A stretch of 64,000 nt of DNA from Balanoglossus misakiensis (Eukaryota > Hemichordata), in contig CM082587.2 in the NCBI GenBank assembly GCA_040954595.2, positions 9,300,001 through 9,364,000 of the forward strand, read 5' to 3'. The translations under genes were made by a program, and so were the position numbers. Shown piece after piece: positions 43,701 through 57,100 of this stretch. Below the pieces are notes generated by a model. The model saw nothing but the letters and a program-made list of their open reading frames with translations. It did not search any database and was not told the origin of the DNA. Positions within the stretch are counted from its first letter, which is position 1. Each line of letters opens with the position of its first letter.

Positions 43701-45164
43701 TGCATTTGAACTTGAGCGTTACTCTCTATATACTTAATGTGGTCAGCTGCAAGGGCAAATTCAGTCACTTGCACGTGATCTATGATGTAACTATGGCAAC
43801 AGATAGAAGTACACATAGGTTATTATTCTGAGACAGAAGTCCCTATCTATGAAATTGCTGAATTATATACGCCGTGCTGAGAACGGTACTGTGCGTTGAC
43901 GGCTACAATTGTGTTCTGAAAAATAAAATACTTAGTAATGTTCTACCTTAAAGACAGGATATTGAATTTTATGGTAAAACTTTGATATTGACTGATTGAC
44001 TACCATTCTTGTTGTTTTTATCAAGGCAACTGATTGTGACAGCACAGAGTAATGCTATGGAATGTGTAGCAGTTGGGAAAAAACAGTCTGGTGGATGGGA
44101 ACGCTGGAATTTAGATGATGCTGGCAGAGTTGAAATGCCATTACATGATAGTGAAGAAACCTATCCCATGGGAGTTGCATTGGATTTAACATCTCAAGTT
44201 CGGATACCAATTGGTAAATCATTTCTTGATCATGTTATGTTCAGACAAGCTATTGTGAGAACCTTTTCCAATTTATTTATGTGTGGCTCAGACAAGCTAG
44301 CTGCAATCATTGTAACAGGTGCTGTTAGGTTGACGAAGTGAATTCGCATCCTACGTAACATTATGTCGTACAGTATGTGCTTTCATCCATTATGGGTCTT
44401 TGGGGCATGCATACATTATTCTTTAAATAATCACAAAATGGTGGATATTGCAATGCAGCTTTAATGAGGACTGGCAATCGCTCATAGTATTTTACACAGT
44501 GGTAGCAAACCTCCAGTGGCATAAACATTGATGACATCATTCAAATGGTGATTGGTTAAGCATGGAAATAATATTATGGTATAGCATGTCCAAATTTGGA
44601 AATGACCTGGACAAAAATTGTTATTTTTGCCATTTTTATTCAAAAACTCCATTGCTGGATGCTGCTTGACTGTTTGAAAAATTTTGCTCTAAGGTATTTG
44701 GCTGTGGAACTGGAATCAGTGGCTTGCAGGTGATCAGTATCACCCATTATGTCTGAGTATATAGCTCTAATGTGGAGTACGTGTATTTGGTTGTGTGAAC
44801 TAAGTTTCCTTTTCCACTCTTTGTGATTTGTTGTCACATTGTCACTGGTGGAATTTCTAAATTTGCAGAAATCTTGTTGATGAGAATAATGCACTGAATA
44901 GATACAACAATACCAAAATTAAACTGCACGCTTATCTCCTTCTGATGTATACTTTTATTCCTTTTGATTTTACAAAACTAATGGTAGTTTTTTGTGTTTT
45001 CTGTGAATCAGCTGAGAATCAGACGCTACCACCAGCCCCAATATTCATGTCACTATCGACTGAAGGATTCCTGTGTCCATTCTATATGGTGAATAGAACT
45101 GAAGTCAAAACCATAGTGAGTGCACCACAACAACTGAATCCTGATGGAGTAAGGCAGCCTCAAG
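37779..45164 (+). CDS. NUP214: NUP214 exons 1-10: beta-propeller
   Basis: Exons: 37779-37832, 38625-38757, 38895-38960, 40096-40247, 40411-40615, 41206-41340, 42392-42489, 43277-43374, 44026-44213, 45012-45164. All junctions keep the frame. Conserved segments include FIFKQMCKLKVFD, AVSNKYGFTFIGC, SSDNLTLSVC, FDVRSL, VCWSPKGKQIVCG, SVLWLSTYCFL, the WERWNLDD-PMGVALD blade and AENQTLPPAPIFM. Exon 1 ends at GAG/GCAAGT, a GC donor. Introns carry a foldback (38428-38517), a dispersed repeat (43005-43200) and another element (about 43424-43760). Introns 38961-40095, 40616-41205, 41341-42391 and 44214-45011 show nothing else recognisable. Confidence 0.95.
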
Positions 45165-48100
45165 GTAAGAGACAATTTGCCGCCAAAAATAGTGTAAAAC
45201 GGGTTATTTTCGCGATATCAAAAGAAGCAACTGTTACGCGAGGATTAATTTTCGTGTTCTCTTATTTCATTTTCTGCATCGTTATCTCTGAAAAACATTT
45301 TACGCGACTTTTTATTTTCACATTTTTGTTGGCTCTCGCATATTTCGTGAAAATTTATTTCTCACAAAAATAACCCATTTTACAGTACATGTATATATTC
45401 AAAAGAGGTACATGGACACCTATGCAAATTCAGCCATGGTTATCACTGATGAAAATATGATATCTAGCCAATCACAGGTGCTCTCTTATAAACAATAAAA
45501 CTCATCAGTTTTTTCTTCACCAAATGACAGTTGCTTTCATCTCACCCATCTGACCTGGAATTGAGTACTTCTACTTTTTCATTGATCTGTTCACCTGCTA
45601 TATCATGGATATATCTACTCAAGTCTTGATGTACAAGACACTGGAAGATATAGTGAATCAACGTTCGACCACACACAACTTCCATCCCGTTTGTAGGATA
45701 TGAGAATAAAAATCTCACCAAAATGAATAAATGGTAAACACCGATTATTCATTTTGGCGAGTTTCTTCACTCTCATGTCTACAAGTGGGATGGAAGTTGT
45801 GTGTGGTCAAACATTGATTCACTATATATCCACATGTAGAATAACATAAACGGTGTCTTGTATCAAACATAATTAATGGAAAAAGGGCAGCGAGAGAGAG
45901 AGACTTTGTCCCTTTAAAGGTCAGCTGACAACTTCATCAATATGGAAGTCTTGTACGAGAACTTTTCTTCTTTTACAGAAGCAGCAACTCCTTGTAAAAC
46001 AACAGTGGGCAATATCCCATCATTTGCGCAGTTAACACCACAGACATCGAGTAAGACAACTGATGAATCTCTTCATATACCTACTCCAAGAGGAAATCTA
46101 CTTGCCAAGTAAGCCAATGTTAGCTTCAACTTAAAAGGGAATGTTACCCAAATTTAAAATTTCAATCAAGTACAAAAGGGATGTCAAAAATCACAATATT
46201 CCAATGGATTCATTCACTTTTAGTGTTATAATATAGTGTAAAATTGCAATTCATGTCCGGACCAGAGTTTATTGGTCAACAGTAACAGTGGTTGTGAAAA
46301 CACACATACATGCTACTGTATGTTGAAAAACAGAGTATTAGCATGAGTAGCGCAAGAAAATGCATATGATACCAGAACAAAAATACTGAAAATAGTGGCA
46401 AAAGTTACAGGTAATCCCCCTTATTATATTTGACATATGACGTCTTGTGTCTTTCAGGTTTGAGAGTGAGGCAACCCCCAAGGCAAGTGGCAGTCACACC
46501 ATTCCACTGAGTTCTTCAACACCTGCATTAACAGGAGTCTTTTCAAAGCCAGGTGATGCATCTGTCAGTACAGCATTTAGTTTTGCTGCCCCTGTTCAGG
46601 CTGGCAAAGTGCCATCATCAACCTCTATGACTGGAGGAGCCAAGTTTGATTTCAGTGGTGCCAACAAACCAGCAACTAGCAGTGCTGCCACGACCTTTTC
46701 CTTTGGTGGATTTCCGGCAACACAACGACCACCCAGTACAAAGGATACTGCTCAACAACCAGGGGTCACATCTACCAGTCAACCCATTGGTCAGTTTCAA
46801 CCAGGGGTCACATCTACCAGTCAACCCATTGGTCAATTTCAACCAGGGGTCACATCTACCAGTCAACCCATTGGTCAGTTTCAACCAGGGGTCACATCTA
46901 CCAGTCAACCCATTGGTCAATTTCAACCAGGGGTCACATCTACCAGTCAACCCATTGGTCAGTTTCAACCAGGGGTCACATCTGCCAGTCAACCCATTGG
47001 TCAATTTCAACCAGGGGTCACATCTGCCAGTCAACCCATTGGTCAATTTCAACCAGGGGTCACATCTGCCAGTCAACCCATCGGTCAGTCACAACCAGTG
47101 GGTGGATCTACTGGCCATACCATCAGTCAGTCCAAAAGTACCAGTGCTTTATATTCTTTTGGCCAATCAGGAGCCACTGCTTTATCGGGCAAATCACAGC
47201 CTGCATTTTCTTCAAACAGTTCAACATCAGCATTTTCTGCAACTGTAGTTGGAGGATCTGAAGGTGGCATATTTGGTGGTTCCTCTGGGCAAACTTTGTC
47301 ATTTGCTGGCATTGGAAAGCAGAACAGTCAACCCCAAGCAAGAGGCACTTTTCAAATCACAACAGGTAAGAGCAAATGTTACGCAATGATTAAGATTTAC
47401 GTTGGCGATCAGCTAGTGTTTAACACGAATATCCCATAGTTGCTCTATGATATCATTCACATGGTCAAATTTCTGTACACTGTGTTTGAATTTACAGATA
47501 CTTCCCAGGCAGCTAATAAACCAGTGGGCACAGCAGGTATTGGCAGCATCCCATCCTCAGTCCAACAAGCAGCAATGCCAGCAATGCCAAAACAAAGTCC
47601 AACAATTAACACCGGTGGAATCACCAGCAAACCTGTCACATTTGGGACAACAACAACAGCCAACACCAAACCCACAGCATTGCCAAGCACAACAAACAAA
47701 CCCACAGTCTTGCCAAGCACAACAAAACCAATGGACGCACCTGTTTCCTCAAAGCCAGTCTATTTTGCAAGTCAGCAAGGAACAGGTATGGCCAAAGGAA
47801 AATAAATGAGTGGCTCCGATAACCTGACATACCTTCTTTTAAACCGCTCACCCAAAACTTTGTAGGGGTGCGTCAATGCAGAAGTTTAAAAAAATGCCAT
47901 TTCCACGATAAAAACACTAAGAAAAAGTCAAATGACACAAGACTTGGATTGACATGATTTCATCTATTAAATATTCTGTTCTGATAAAAAAAGACAATTG
48001 TTTTCCTAGCTACCTAACTTTCTTTTGAAAAAAAAAAGTTATCAGAACCACAATATTTTTGCCTAAATGTACAGTTTACCGGTACTCCTGAGCAATCGAA

Positions 48101-49661
48101 AGCATCACCTGTGCTTAAAGGGACAAAGTCTCTCTCTCGCTGGCCTTTTTCCATTAATTATGTTTGATGCAAGACGCCGTTTATGTTATTTTACATGTGG
48201 ATATATGGTGAATCAACATTCGACCACACACAACTTCCATCTCGTTTGTAGGATATGAGAGTAAAAACTCGCCCAAAATGAATAAATGGTAAAGAACGAT
48301 TATTCATTTTGGCGAGTTTTTTCACTCCCCTGTCTATAAGAGGGATGGAAGATGTGTGTGGTTGAACGTTCATTCACTATATATCCATATGTAGAATAAC
48401 AAACGTTGTCTCTTATCAAATATAATTAATGGAAAAAAGGGCAGCGAGAGAGAGACTTTGTCCCTTTAAAAACCTGCTTGTTGCATCTTTTATGTATTTA
48501 TGAAAGATGCAACTGGAAGGTTTTTCTGTGTTTGTAGGAAATATATTTGCAATTCTAAACTAATTCCAGGAGTTGATTGTTGTCATTTGCATATAGATGT
48601 TAGTGGTATTAAGCCCGAATTGAAGCCTGCATCTACAGCTGCCAGTGCTCACCCATCTGTGGCATCCAGAATACAACAGCCACAAGGCAAACCTTCGCCA
48701 TCTACAAGTGTGGAATCCAGCATCAATGCTATAATACTGGATGAGGTCAGTTCTCTTGATTGCATATTTGGGGATTCACAGGAACGTGTCATAATTCATT
48801 TGTTCCAAACATACCGGGGGATGGGGGTGTGTGATAAAATCTAAATGACTATTCTCTTAAAATACAGACCATTGAATCATTTGAATTTAACATGGTTTTA
48901 CTCTGAGATGAATGCCTTTATAAAAAAATACCAGCTTTCTTGTGACTTTAACACTCGTTGCTTAACTTACAACAACCAGTACATTCCCAATAGGGCTAGA
49001 ATAGCAGTTGTTTATTTGTGCATGACCAGAACCAATATTTGAACATGTATAATTTCATTAAAAGTTGTGTGGAGATACATGTAGGTTTCAAAGTGAAGGG
49101 AACTTCTCATCACAACCATGACCAGACTGCCGATGATAAGTTTCCCGATTTTTACTCGCGTGATTGCTTGAGTAATGTCGTCCCCTTTTCTTTTTAAAGA
49201 TGTCACGTTTCCAAAGGGAGCTTGATGAACTCAAGGGTCGCACTGTAGACTTTGTTGTTGGTGCAGATGCTGAAAAGAGAGAATTACTGAAGGGCAAAGA
49301 AGATCTAGCTGAGTTCCATTCTGAGATCACTGACTGTGTTCAGGTAAGGCATCAATCTACCAAGCATGACGTCACAGAGGACTTATATTACCCATATGTT
49401 TGCCTCAATACCTTTATGCCTTATGGCATGTCTTCCTCTATTTGTAACACTCACTGTTACCAAGATAGACACCTAGATAGGCCTGTACTATCCCATTTTA
49501 TAACAAGCGGTCTATCCTTTTGCCCTCGCCACCTACCTGTTTTGTCATAATTTGTTCTTCCATTAGATGCTCTGTTATATGTGTTGAGCCAAAGTTATTG
49601 AAGTTTGATGAGATCTGCAGCCATGATGTTGTTTCCGTGCATTGTCGTCATCATCATCATC

Positions 49662-49718
<57 letters not shown>

Positions 49719-51053
49719 ATGTGGACTGTATTATTATATTAATATTATATTATGTTATTTTATGTTACAGTCGCAAAATGAAGACATCAGTGAGTTGAAG
49801 TCGTTGACCCTCAATGCTGCAGTTCTGGTAGAGGAAGGTAAAATACGTAGTTTACGTAACATTGATCCTCACTATCGTCAGCTGTTACGATCTCGACCAT
49901 TAGATCCTGCAAGTGGTAACAAAATGAAAGACATTAATAAGCTGTATCAATACTTGGATAATGGTGTGAAAGAAGTGAATGCAGTGTTGGATGAGCAATG
50001 GGAAGTTTATCAAGACAAACAACGCTCTGGTGCAAGGTTAGTGCTTCTCTGCCTTATCTTAGGCCAAATAAATAATATATGCTGTTCCGATTACATGGTC
50101 TTCAAAAATAGGGTACGTAGGTAGGTAGGGAAATTTTTTTATTTTGCAATTTGTTTTATATCTTTGGCCGCTGTAGTGTAGAAAATGACGTCATAGTTCT
50201 TGCGTGGTGCCTGTGATTTTGTCATAGTTCTCGCGTGATTTCGTATATTTCACATCGTTATTTTTACTTTCGGGTTTACAAAGCTCTAAAAAGTTTAGGG
50301 TCAGTGGGTTAAAATTAGGGTAGGTCGGGTAACCGGAACAGCACATATTTTTTATTTTGGCCTTATTACATGCCTTGCTGTTTAGGCAAAATCATTGTAT
50401 GGATTTTAATAGAACAAGGAATTTGATGTGAACTTTTAATTTACAAGACCATGATGCAATCAAACTACTGAACTTGGAATGACTTCTACACTTTCAGCCA
50501 CCACTCCTCATCAAACTTATTAATTAGTAATTGACCACAATTGTATTTCTACTGTATCTGTGAATATGAACAGGAAATTGCAGAGTCCAGCTACTGACAC
50601 AGTGTACCATGTGATCAGTAATAACCACAATCTCATCCAGAATGAAAGTAGAAGGTTGCAAGAATTAAAAGAACAACTACAGAAATTGAAGCTGTATAAT
50701 TCAACGTCTTCATGGACTAGTAGTTACAAGCAGAGGTAGGTATGCCTCTCCTTCCAGGGTACCTTTGAATTAAAGTCACAAGGCTTATCTTTTCATCATC
50801 TGTTTTCGGATACTTGACATGTATGCAGTGAAGAATTAGCCAAATCACAGGCAAGGCCACACCCATGCACTTCTGATTAAAATTGAAAAAAGGGAAATGT
50901 GGTCAGCGTCAGTGTTAGGGTGGGTGCTTTGACAATATGAATGTGCTTGTGTGTGTTACCAGTTGTTCAGTTCTGACTACTGTATTATCACTGTTATTTA
51001 TCATCCACTGTGCTTTCAAAGCAACTAGTGCAATGTACATAAGCATTTAGATT

Positions 51054-51108
<55 letters not shown>

Positions 51109-54100
51109 ACATTTCCTAGGACTTCAGCTATGAGTCAATGCAAGGCAATTTACTGAGATTGAATACATTGCATCACAGGGCCCGGGGACTCACAAATTGA
51201 TAGTCATGATATATTTGACCAGCATTTCAATTTTTTCTTCATATAGAGACTCTGAGCTGTCATCCCTGGCTGCAAGTTTGAGAGAAACAAAGTTAATGCC
51301 ATCATCAAAGTTAACAAGAACTCCAGGTGGGTATATTATGTGTATTAGCCATCACATTTGGCTGTGACTTTTTGCAAGTCAAGAACATTTTCACTGTACA
51401 TTGACTGAACTAGTTGGATTCAAAACCTGCCAAAGAATCATTCAATCAATCAACAAATTTATATGGCACCAAAATCCAGAAGTTCTGTTCAGTGGCGCCC
51501 GATAGTTGTTCACACACCATAGTCTTTTTTCAAACGAATATGTCTTTAGTTTTCTCTCTAAAGAGTCCAGATTGGGAGCTTGACGAATGTCATTAGGCAG
51601 TGAGTTCCAGAGCTTTGGAGCAGCATAAGAAAATGCACGTCCTCCATAGTTGACTTGTTTGTAATGTGTTATTGTCAGAAGGTTCTTTTTCTGAGACCTT
51701 AAGCTGCGTGAAGGGGTATATCGATTAACCATGTCAGATATGTACTCCAGTGTAAGGCCATGAATGGCCTTATATGTAAGAAGCAAGATCTTGTACTCAA
51801 TCCTGGCACAAACTGGTAGCCAATGCAGAGTGATAAGAGCGGGAGTGATATGTTCAAACTTCTTCAAATGGGTGATGATTCTGGCTGCTGTGCTTTGTGA
51901 GCGCTGAAGTAGATTTATTGCAGATTGAGGAAGACCAAACAGTAATGAATTGCAGAGGTACTCTGCCATACACATGCAGATAGATTGGTTTTGAAACATG
52001 ATCCCATATAGCATTGTTCTCACTGCCTTACTGCTTCGATATCTGTGATGCAGTCATGCATTTGAGTGTATTTTATAATCAGTATTTTCCATTCATTTCC
52101 AGTATGATCGAAATGTTCTTTCTCAGTTCTATAAGAGAAAGGGCATAATGCTATCCCTACAGATTGCACATATGGACAATAAAGTGACTACTGAACCCTG
52201 CATTTGTATTTAACAAATTTCACTCAAAGATAATCACATTGTGTACTAAGTAATGCAGGCTATGCATATTCAATCTGAAAAATGGTTAAGTATTGCCATT
52301 CATCATATAGTTGTAAAGATTCCAATCTTTGAACTTTCCATTTTGCTCTCAGTGTCTGGCAAGAAACAAACTCAACTTAGAGAAATATTATCACAAAGAC
52401 AGATGACTCCAACCAGATCCAGAGCACAAGGTGAGTGTCTTCTGAATGCTCTTGCTAAAATACTTTGTTCTATGCCAGGATACATGCAAACTGCAAAACA
52501 ATTTTATTAGAAAATAACTCTGCTGTCAGTGGAAGGTGACATTTAAAACTGTACTCTTATGGCAAAGTAAATCCTGATTTCAAGACATGCCTGGCCCTGA
52601 GAAATAACATCATAAATGAGTTTGAAAAATTGCACTGCTTTCAGAGATTATGGGCTGTAGACTGCAAGTAATTTCTGAAGCTGTGCGTATAAATAGCTGT
52701 GTGTGGTATTACAGCGCTGGTCAATTTCGCTTGTAGTTTCACTGTTCGGCAGAGACTAATAATTTGATTGCAACGTACAAGTTTTTTGCATGGCACACAC
52801 ATTTAATCTGATGATCTTGGTCACTCAGAAGAATTTTTTTTTAAACCTGCATTTGTAATCCCTGAAAGTTTTGGCGGTTTAGGAGATTGACATGATTTGT
52901 AAGTCATGGATCTTGCCAACTGTACATACTTGTGCTGTTTTCAGGTTCTCCAAGCATAATATCACCCGAGTACCTGAGACACCGAGCACGAACATCACCT
53001 CTGGATAGATTGGCAGAAGATGATGCCAGTCACAGTGACACTGGCATTAACATTAAACTCCAACCAATATTCAGTGCAGCAGTGTCAGAGGAATCTAGAC
53101 CAGAACAATCAGGCCCAGTAGAAAGTACCACACAAATGACAAAACCAGTATTCACAGTGTCCAAAACATCATCTGCATCATCAGCAGCACCGTGGACTTC
53201 AATGATCAGACCCCCTGCAACTGCAACTACCATGAGTGTTCATGTAGGGCTACCCAGAAGTGTCATGTCAGCACCAAATCTTCAAAAGATTCCTGTAGCC
53301 ACATCACAGGCAGATAAACCAGCAAGCACAGCAGCACAGACGCAGCAAGAACCCGTTCCACTGACACAGATGCCTAGGAAGTCACAGAAAATATCGTCAC
53401 CACTATTGCAGCAAATGGGAATGCTTGGACCATTAACAGCTCCACCAAGTCAGAATAGTGCCGTGTCCAAGCCGACTTCTACTTTACCTTCCGCACAGAA
53501 AGCTGCACTCATACCTCCACCAATCAGTCATTCAACACCTCAAGGTATCGACGCAAAGCAACAGCACCACACACCGTCCACATTTCCAGCACAAGTGACA
53601 GCAACAGCTAAACAGAAACCACTGTTCACAGCAAGTCCTCTGCCAACTCTGCAAAGTGGGACAACGGCAGCAACTTCATCGTTTGTAACAACCGGTTCTG
53701 GAACAGTTGTGTGGGGATCCTCGCCAAGTACAAAAGTGGAAATGTTGCCAAAAGAAGCAGCTGCCCGTGCAGCCATGGAAAGACAGGCAGCCACTGCAAG
53801 TCAAAGCAGAGCTGAAGCCAGAGAACAAGACAAAATACCACCTGTGGTCAATATTAAAAACATTGATACCAAAGGTGCTACTGGTAATATGACAATCGCT
53901 GAAGTTGATAGGTATGTTTCATTTATCATTTGTAAATCAGTTTAACATTAAAGCCCCATGAGCTGCAACTTGAGATAATTATCATAATTTTTTTTTTCAA
54001 AGTGAACTACCATTATCCCGTACAGTATATGCAATTATTATACATCTGGCACCGAGAAAGAGATACAGAAGTTGTATGACAGAATTTTGGGAAAATCAGT

Positions 54101-57100
54101 TTTTTTTGTGGACGCACGGTATACTTTTTGAACATACATTTACCATTTCTTTTATATCCACACATTCAGAGGTGGCTCTTGTTTCTGTGTATAGATCATC
54201 CAGATAAACATTGAAATTCAGTTCCCACTAAGACCAACATTCTTTGTCTACTCAGGAGCAATAGTGTTAGTCACGTAAACAGTTTGCCCATAAATTCTCA
54301 TGTCTTGGAATTTGGTGTTGAGGAGATCATCCACAGCATCTTGCCAAGTTTTAATTCATTTGAATGAATTTAGATGGACATGTCCATGGTTAGAGACTGT
54401 GCCAAGGCCTTGTAAGACGTCATTGTCAACTTCATACATTGACTGGAAAATCCATTGTTTGAGGGCGCTCCCCTTTTTACAAAGAGATGAAGAAGGAAAA
54501 TTATCACATGAACTGGCTCATATTTCCACCTGTGTGACGTAGACCACGACAGAAAAAAATCCATATTCCCCCTTTTCTACATCATCAACTGGAACTATTT
54601 CCACCGATTCGCCGAGTGAGCGAGCACCTCAGCTCAGTCAGGTCTGAGGCGAGTGAGCAAACATATTCCTGAAATGGTTTCGAGCCAGTTCAGCGCGTGA
54701 CAAATGAACCTTTATATTCCACCAGTCATCAAAAAGTATGAGGTGGAAACAAGTTGCAGTAAAATTGTTAGAGAATCAATAAAATTTGTGTATGATCCCA
54801 GGCTGAGATTCTGTTGCCACGATCTTTTGGATTTCTGCGGAAACACCAACTGACTGCACTGATTTGACCTCGGTGACGTCACAAATGCAACTATGGTACT
54901 GTAAATATAATCCTGCTAACAGTAATATCCCATCGATCAAAGTAACAAGTGCAAATGCTGTACATGTCTGCCAGTCTTTGTGACCAAATTGAGAATTCTG
55001 AAGTAACATATCGATTTTGTGACAATGTTTAGTTCCCAGGTTGATGCTGGCACTGCAAAGGTTGTATCTGAAGTGTTAGCTGAAATAGCTGCCACATCTG
55101 TCAAAACACCTGCTGAGTCCACAACCAATGAAACTGTGAGTTACATCTCTAGAGTTCCACCACTTGGTACATTTGCATGTGTTACGTTAATAGAAGAAGG
55201 ATGTATGAACACATTTGAATGTTTCACATGTTATGTTTCATCACCGTTTATGGTACATTAACCAAGAGTTTTAAATTCTTGTTGAATTTGATCTCAGGAA
55301 TTTGTGGCCAGTGCAGTATCATCATTAAAGACTCCGAGTCCAAGTGTATCAACATCCATTTCCACCACCACCACAACAACAACAACAACTGGCCCAGGGT
55401 TCATGTTTGGTATTCAGAATACCACTCCTTCAATTAGTACTTCCAGAGTACCATCTTCAGGTAAGTTTACATTTTGTACCAGCCATTTAAGGAAGTATGA
55501 TCAGTAAAGATGACAATATTTTCCATTTCTATTTCATACGTTTCCTTTTTTGATGAATGAAGCATGTACCGGGGTATGTAAGATACACACTGTGCTATAT
55601 AGTATTATATTTCAGTTTCAATTACTTGTACTGTATTGTACGGTCATTATTGAATGGATTGTTTCATTATGACAATATTATTTGGCCCTACCAGGGCATA
55701 TTAAATTAAGTTCACGTCTTGCTATATTTCCAGGAAATGGTTTTAGTTTCAAGACATCCAGCAGTGCACCAAATTTCCTTTCAAAAGCAAATGAAACTAG
55801 TGATAATAAAGGTAAATAGCAATTCACACAGACAATTGGAATCTTCCTAGCATCTTATTTTGAGACAAAAATCTTGTTGCCATGACCCTGTAATGCAAGA
55901 GTTGTGAAGTACATTGACTATGCCCATTGTGTGTATTTATGAGACTTGTACGTGTATCGCTTGTGACACATTTTCTGTATGAGACTGCGTAGGTAAATGG
56001 GAAACAGAAGCATTCATTTTGTGGGGAGTAGCAATCACCAATAGGCCACAAATGACCACCATGTGACCTGTACATCCTGGTATTTTCTTGCTATGAGTTT
56101 ACATATTTTGAGTTTAAATTCTGGACCAGTCAATCACACTATTGAATTTGTGCACCCATCCTAGACCAAAAAAGTGATTGTTTACTGTTAAAAAAGGTGA
56201 CTATTATATATAATTATAATGTTGAATGATGTATGATGTCATACTAACAAAACACCTGGATGTAATGTAACTCAGGGGTCACGAAATTTGCCTATTATTG
56301 ATAATTAGAAAAAAATGGGCAATGGCATTTACAATATTCAAATAAAATGCCAAATAAAAAAAGACTTTGATTGTGGCCGTACTTTTAAACATGAACAAGT
56401 TAAATAATAAACGGATGCCCCACCAGTTTATTCAGCCACCCATTGCAATGAGTACACAACTATCGTCATACACATACACAGGTAGACGAATCTCAACACA
56501 TTCTAAGAATAAGGAAAAGGCTGGAGTATTTTTTAGATTAAATTTGAAGATATACTTAGGAATAGGATGGGGCATGCGTATCTTTTTGCTGGTTGCTATG
56601 GGCCTTTATAGGACGGTACACTCAGTTTTGAAGAAAATCACTATGAACGTCCGATCAAAGGCTTGTAAGTGGTTGAAAATATGCATGATTGTGATCACAT
56701 CCCATGACCCGAGTATGGCTACTCTAACTACAACTTGGCCATAGCAGCCGTTACACAAGCATACATTGTAAGGTCAAGCATCAGTCTGCGCAGACATGTG
56801 CATTCTGTAACCACAATAACTGGATCACACTAAAAAAATCCAATGATTTTGTTCACTGAGATTGTGTATCATACGCAAAAATCCCTAATGCTTTTTTCAC
56901 AGACTGCGTAGCCCAGTCAACTTTGACCTGTTGATAGAGAATACACTTAGTACAGCGTGAAGGACCATTTTTTTTTGTTATACTTGTGGTTAGAAGCGAT
57001 ACTGGTGAAATAGTCTGTCTGAAAACATTCAAAATCGATGATTTTTTCAGGGGTGGTATGTGTTTGATGAAATCCACTGATGTGGCAACCATATTCGAAA

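Noticed and set aside
46618-47076. 152-residue minus-strand frame with repeated GLTGRCDPWLKLTN
   Set aside because: It is the reverse complement of the NUP214 minisatellite; because the unit is 42 bases, every frame repeats without stops.
49642-50124. Poly-His N-terminus in front of a NUP214 coiled-coil exon
   Set aside because: The His run is the (ATC)n repeat in the intron. A clean acceptor at 49770 starts the real exon, and the preceding exon joins there in frame.
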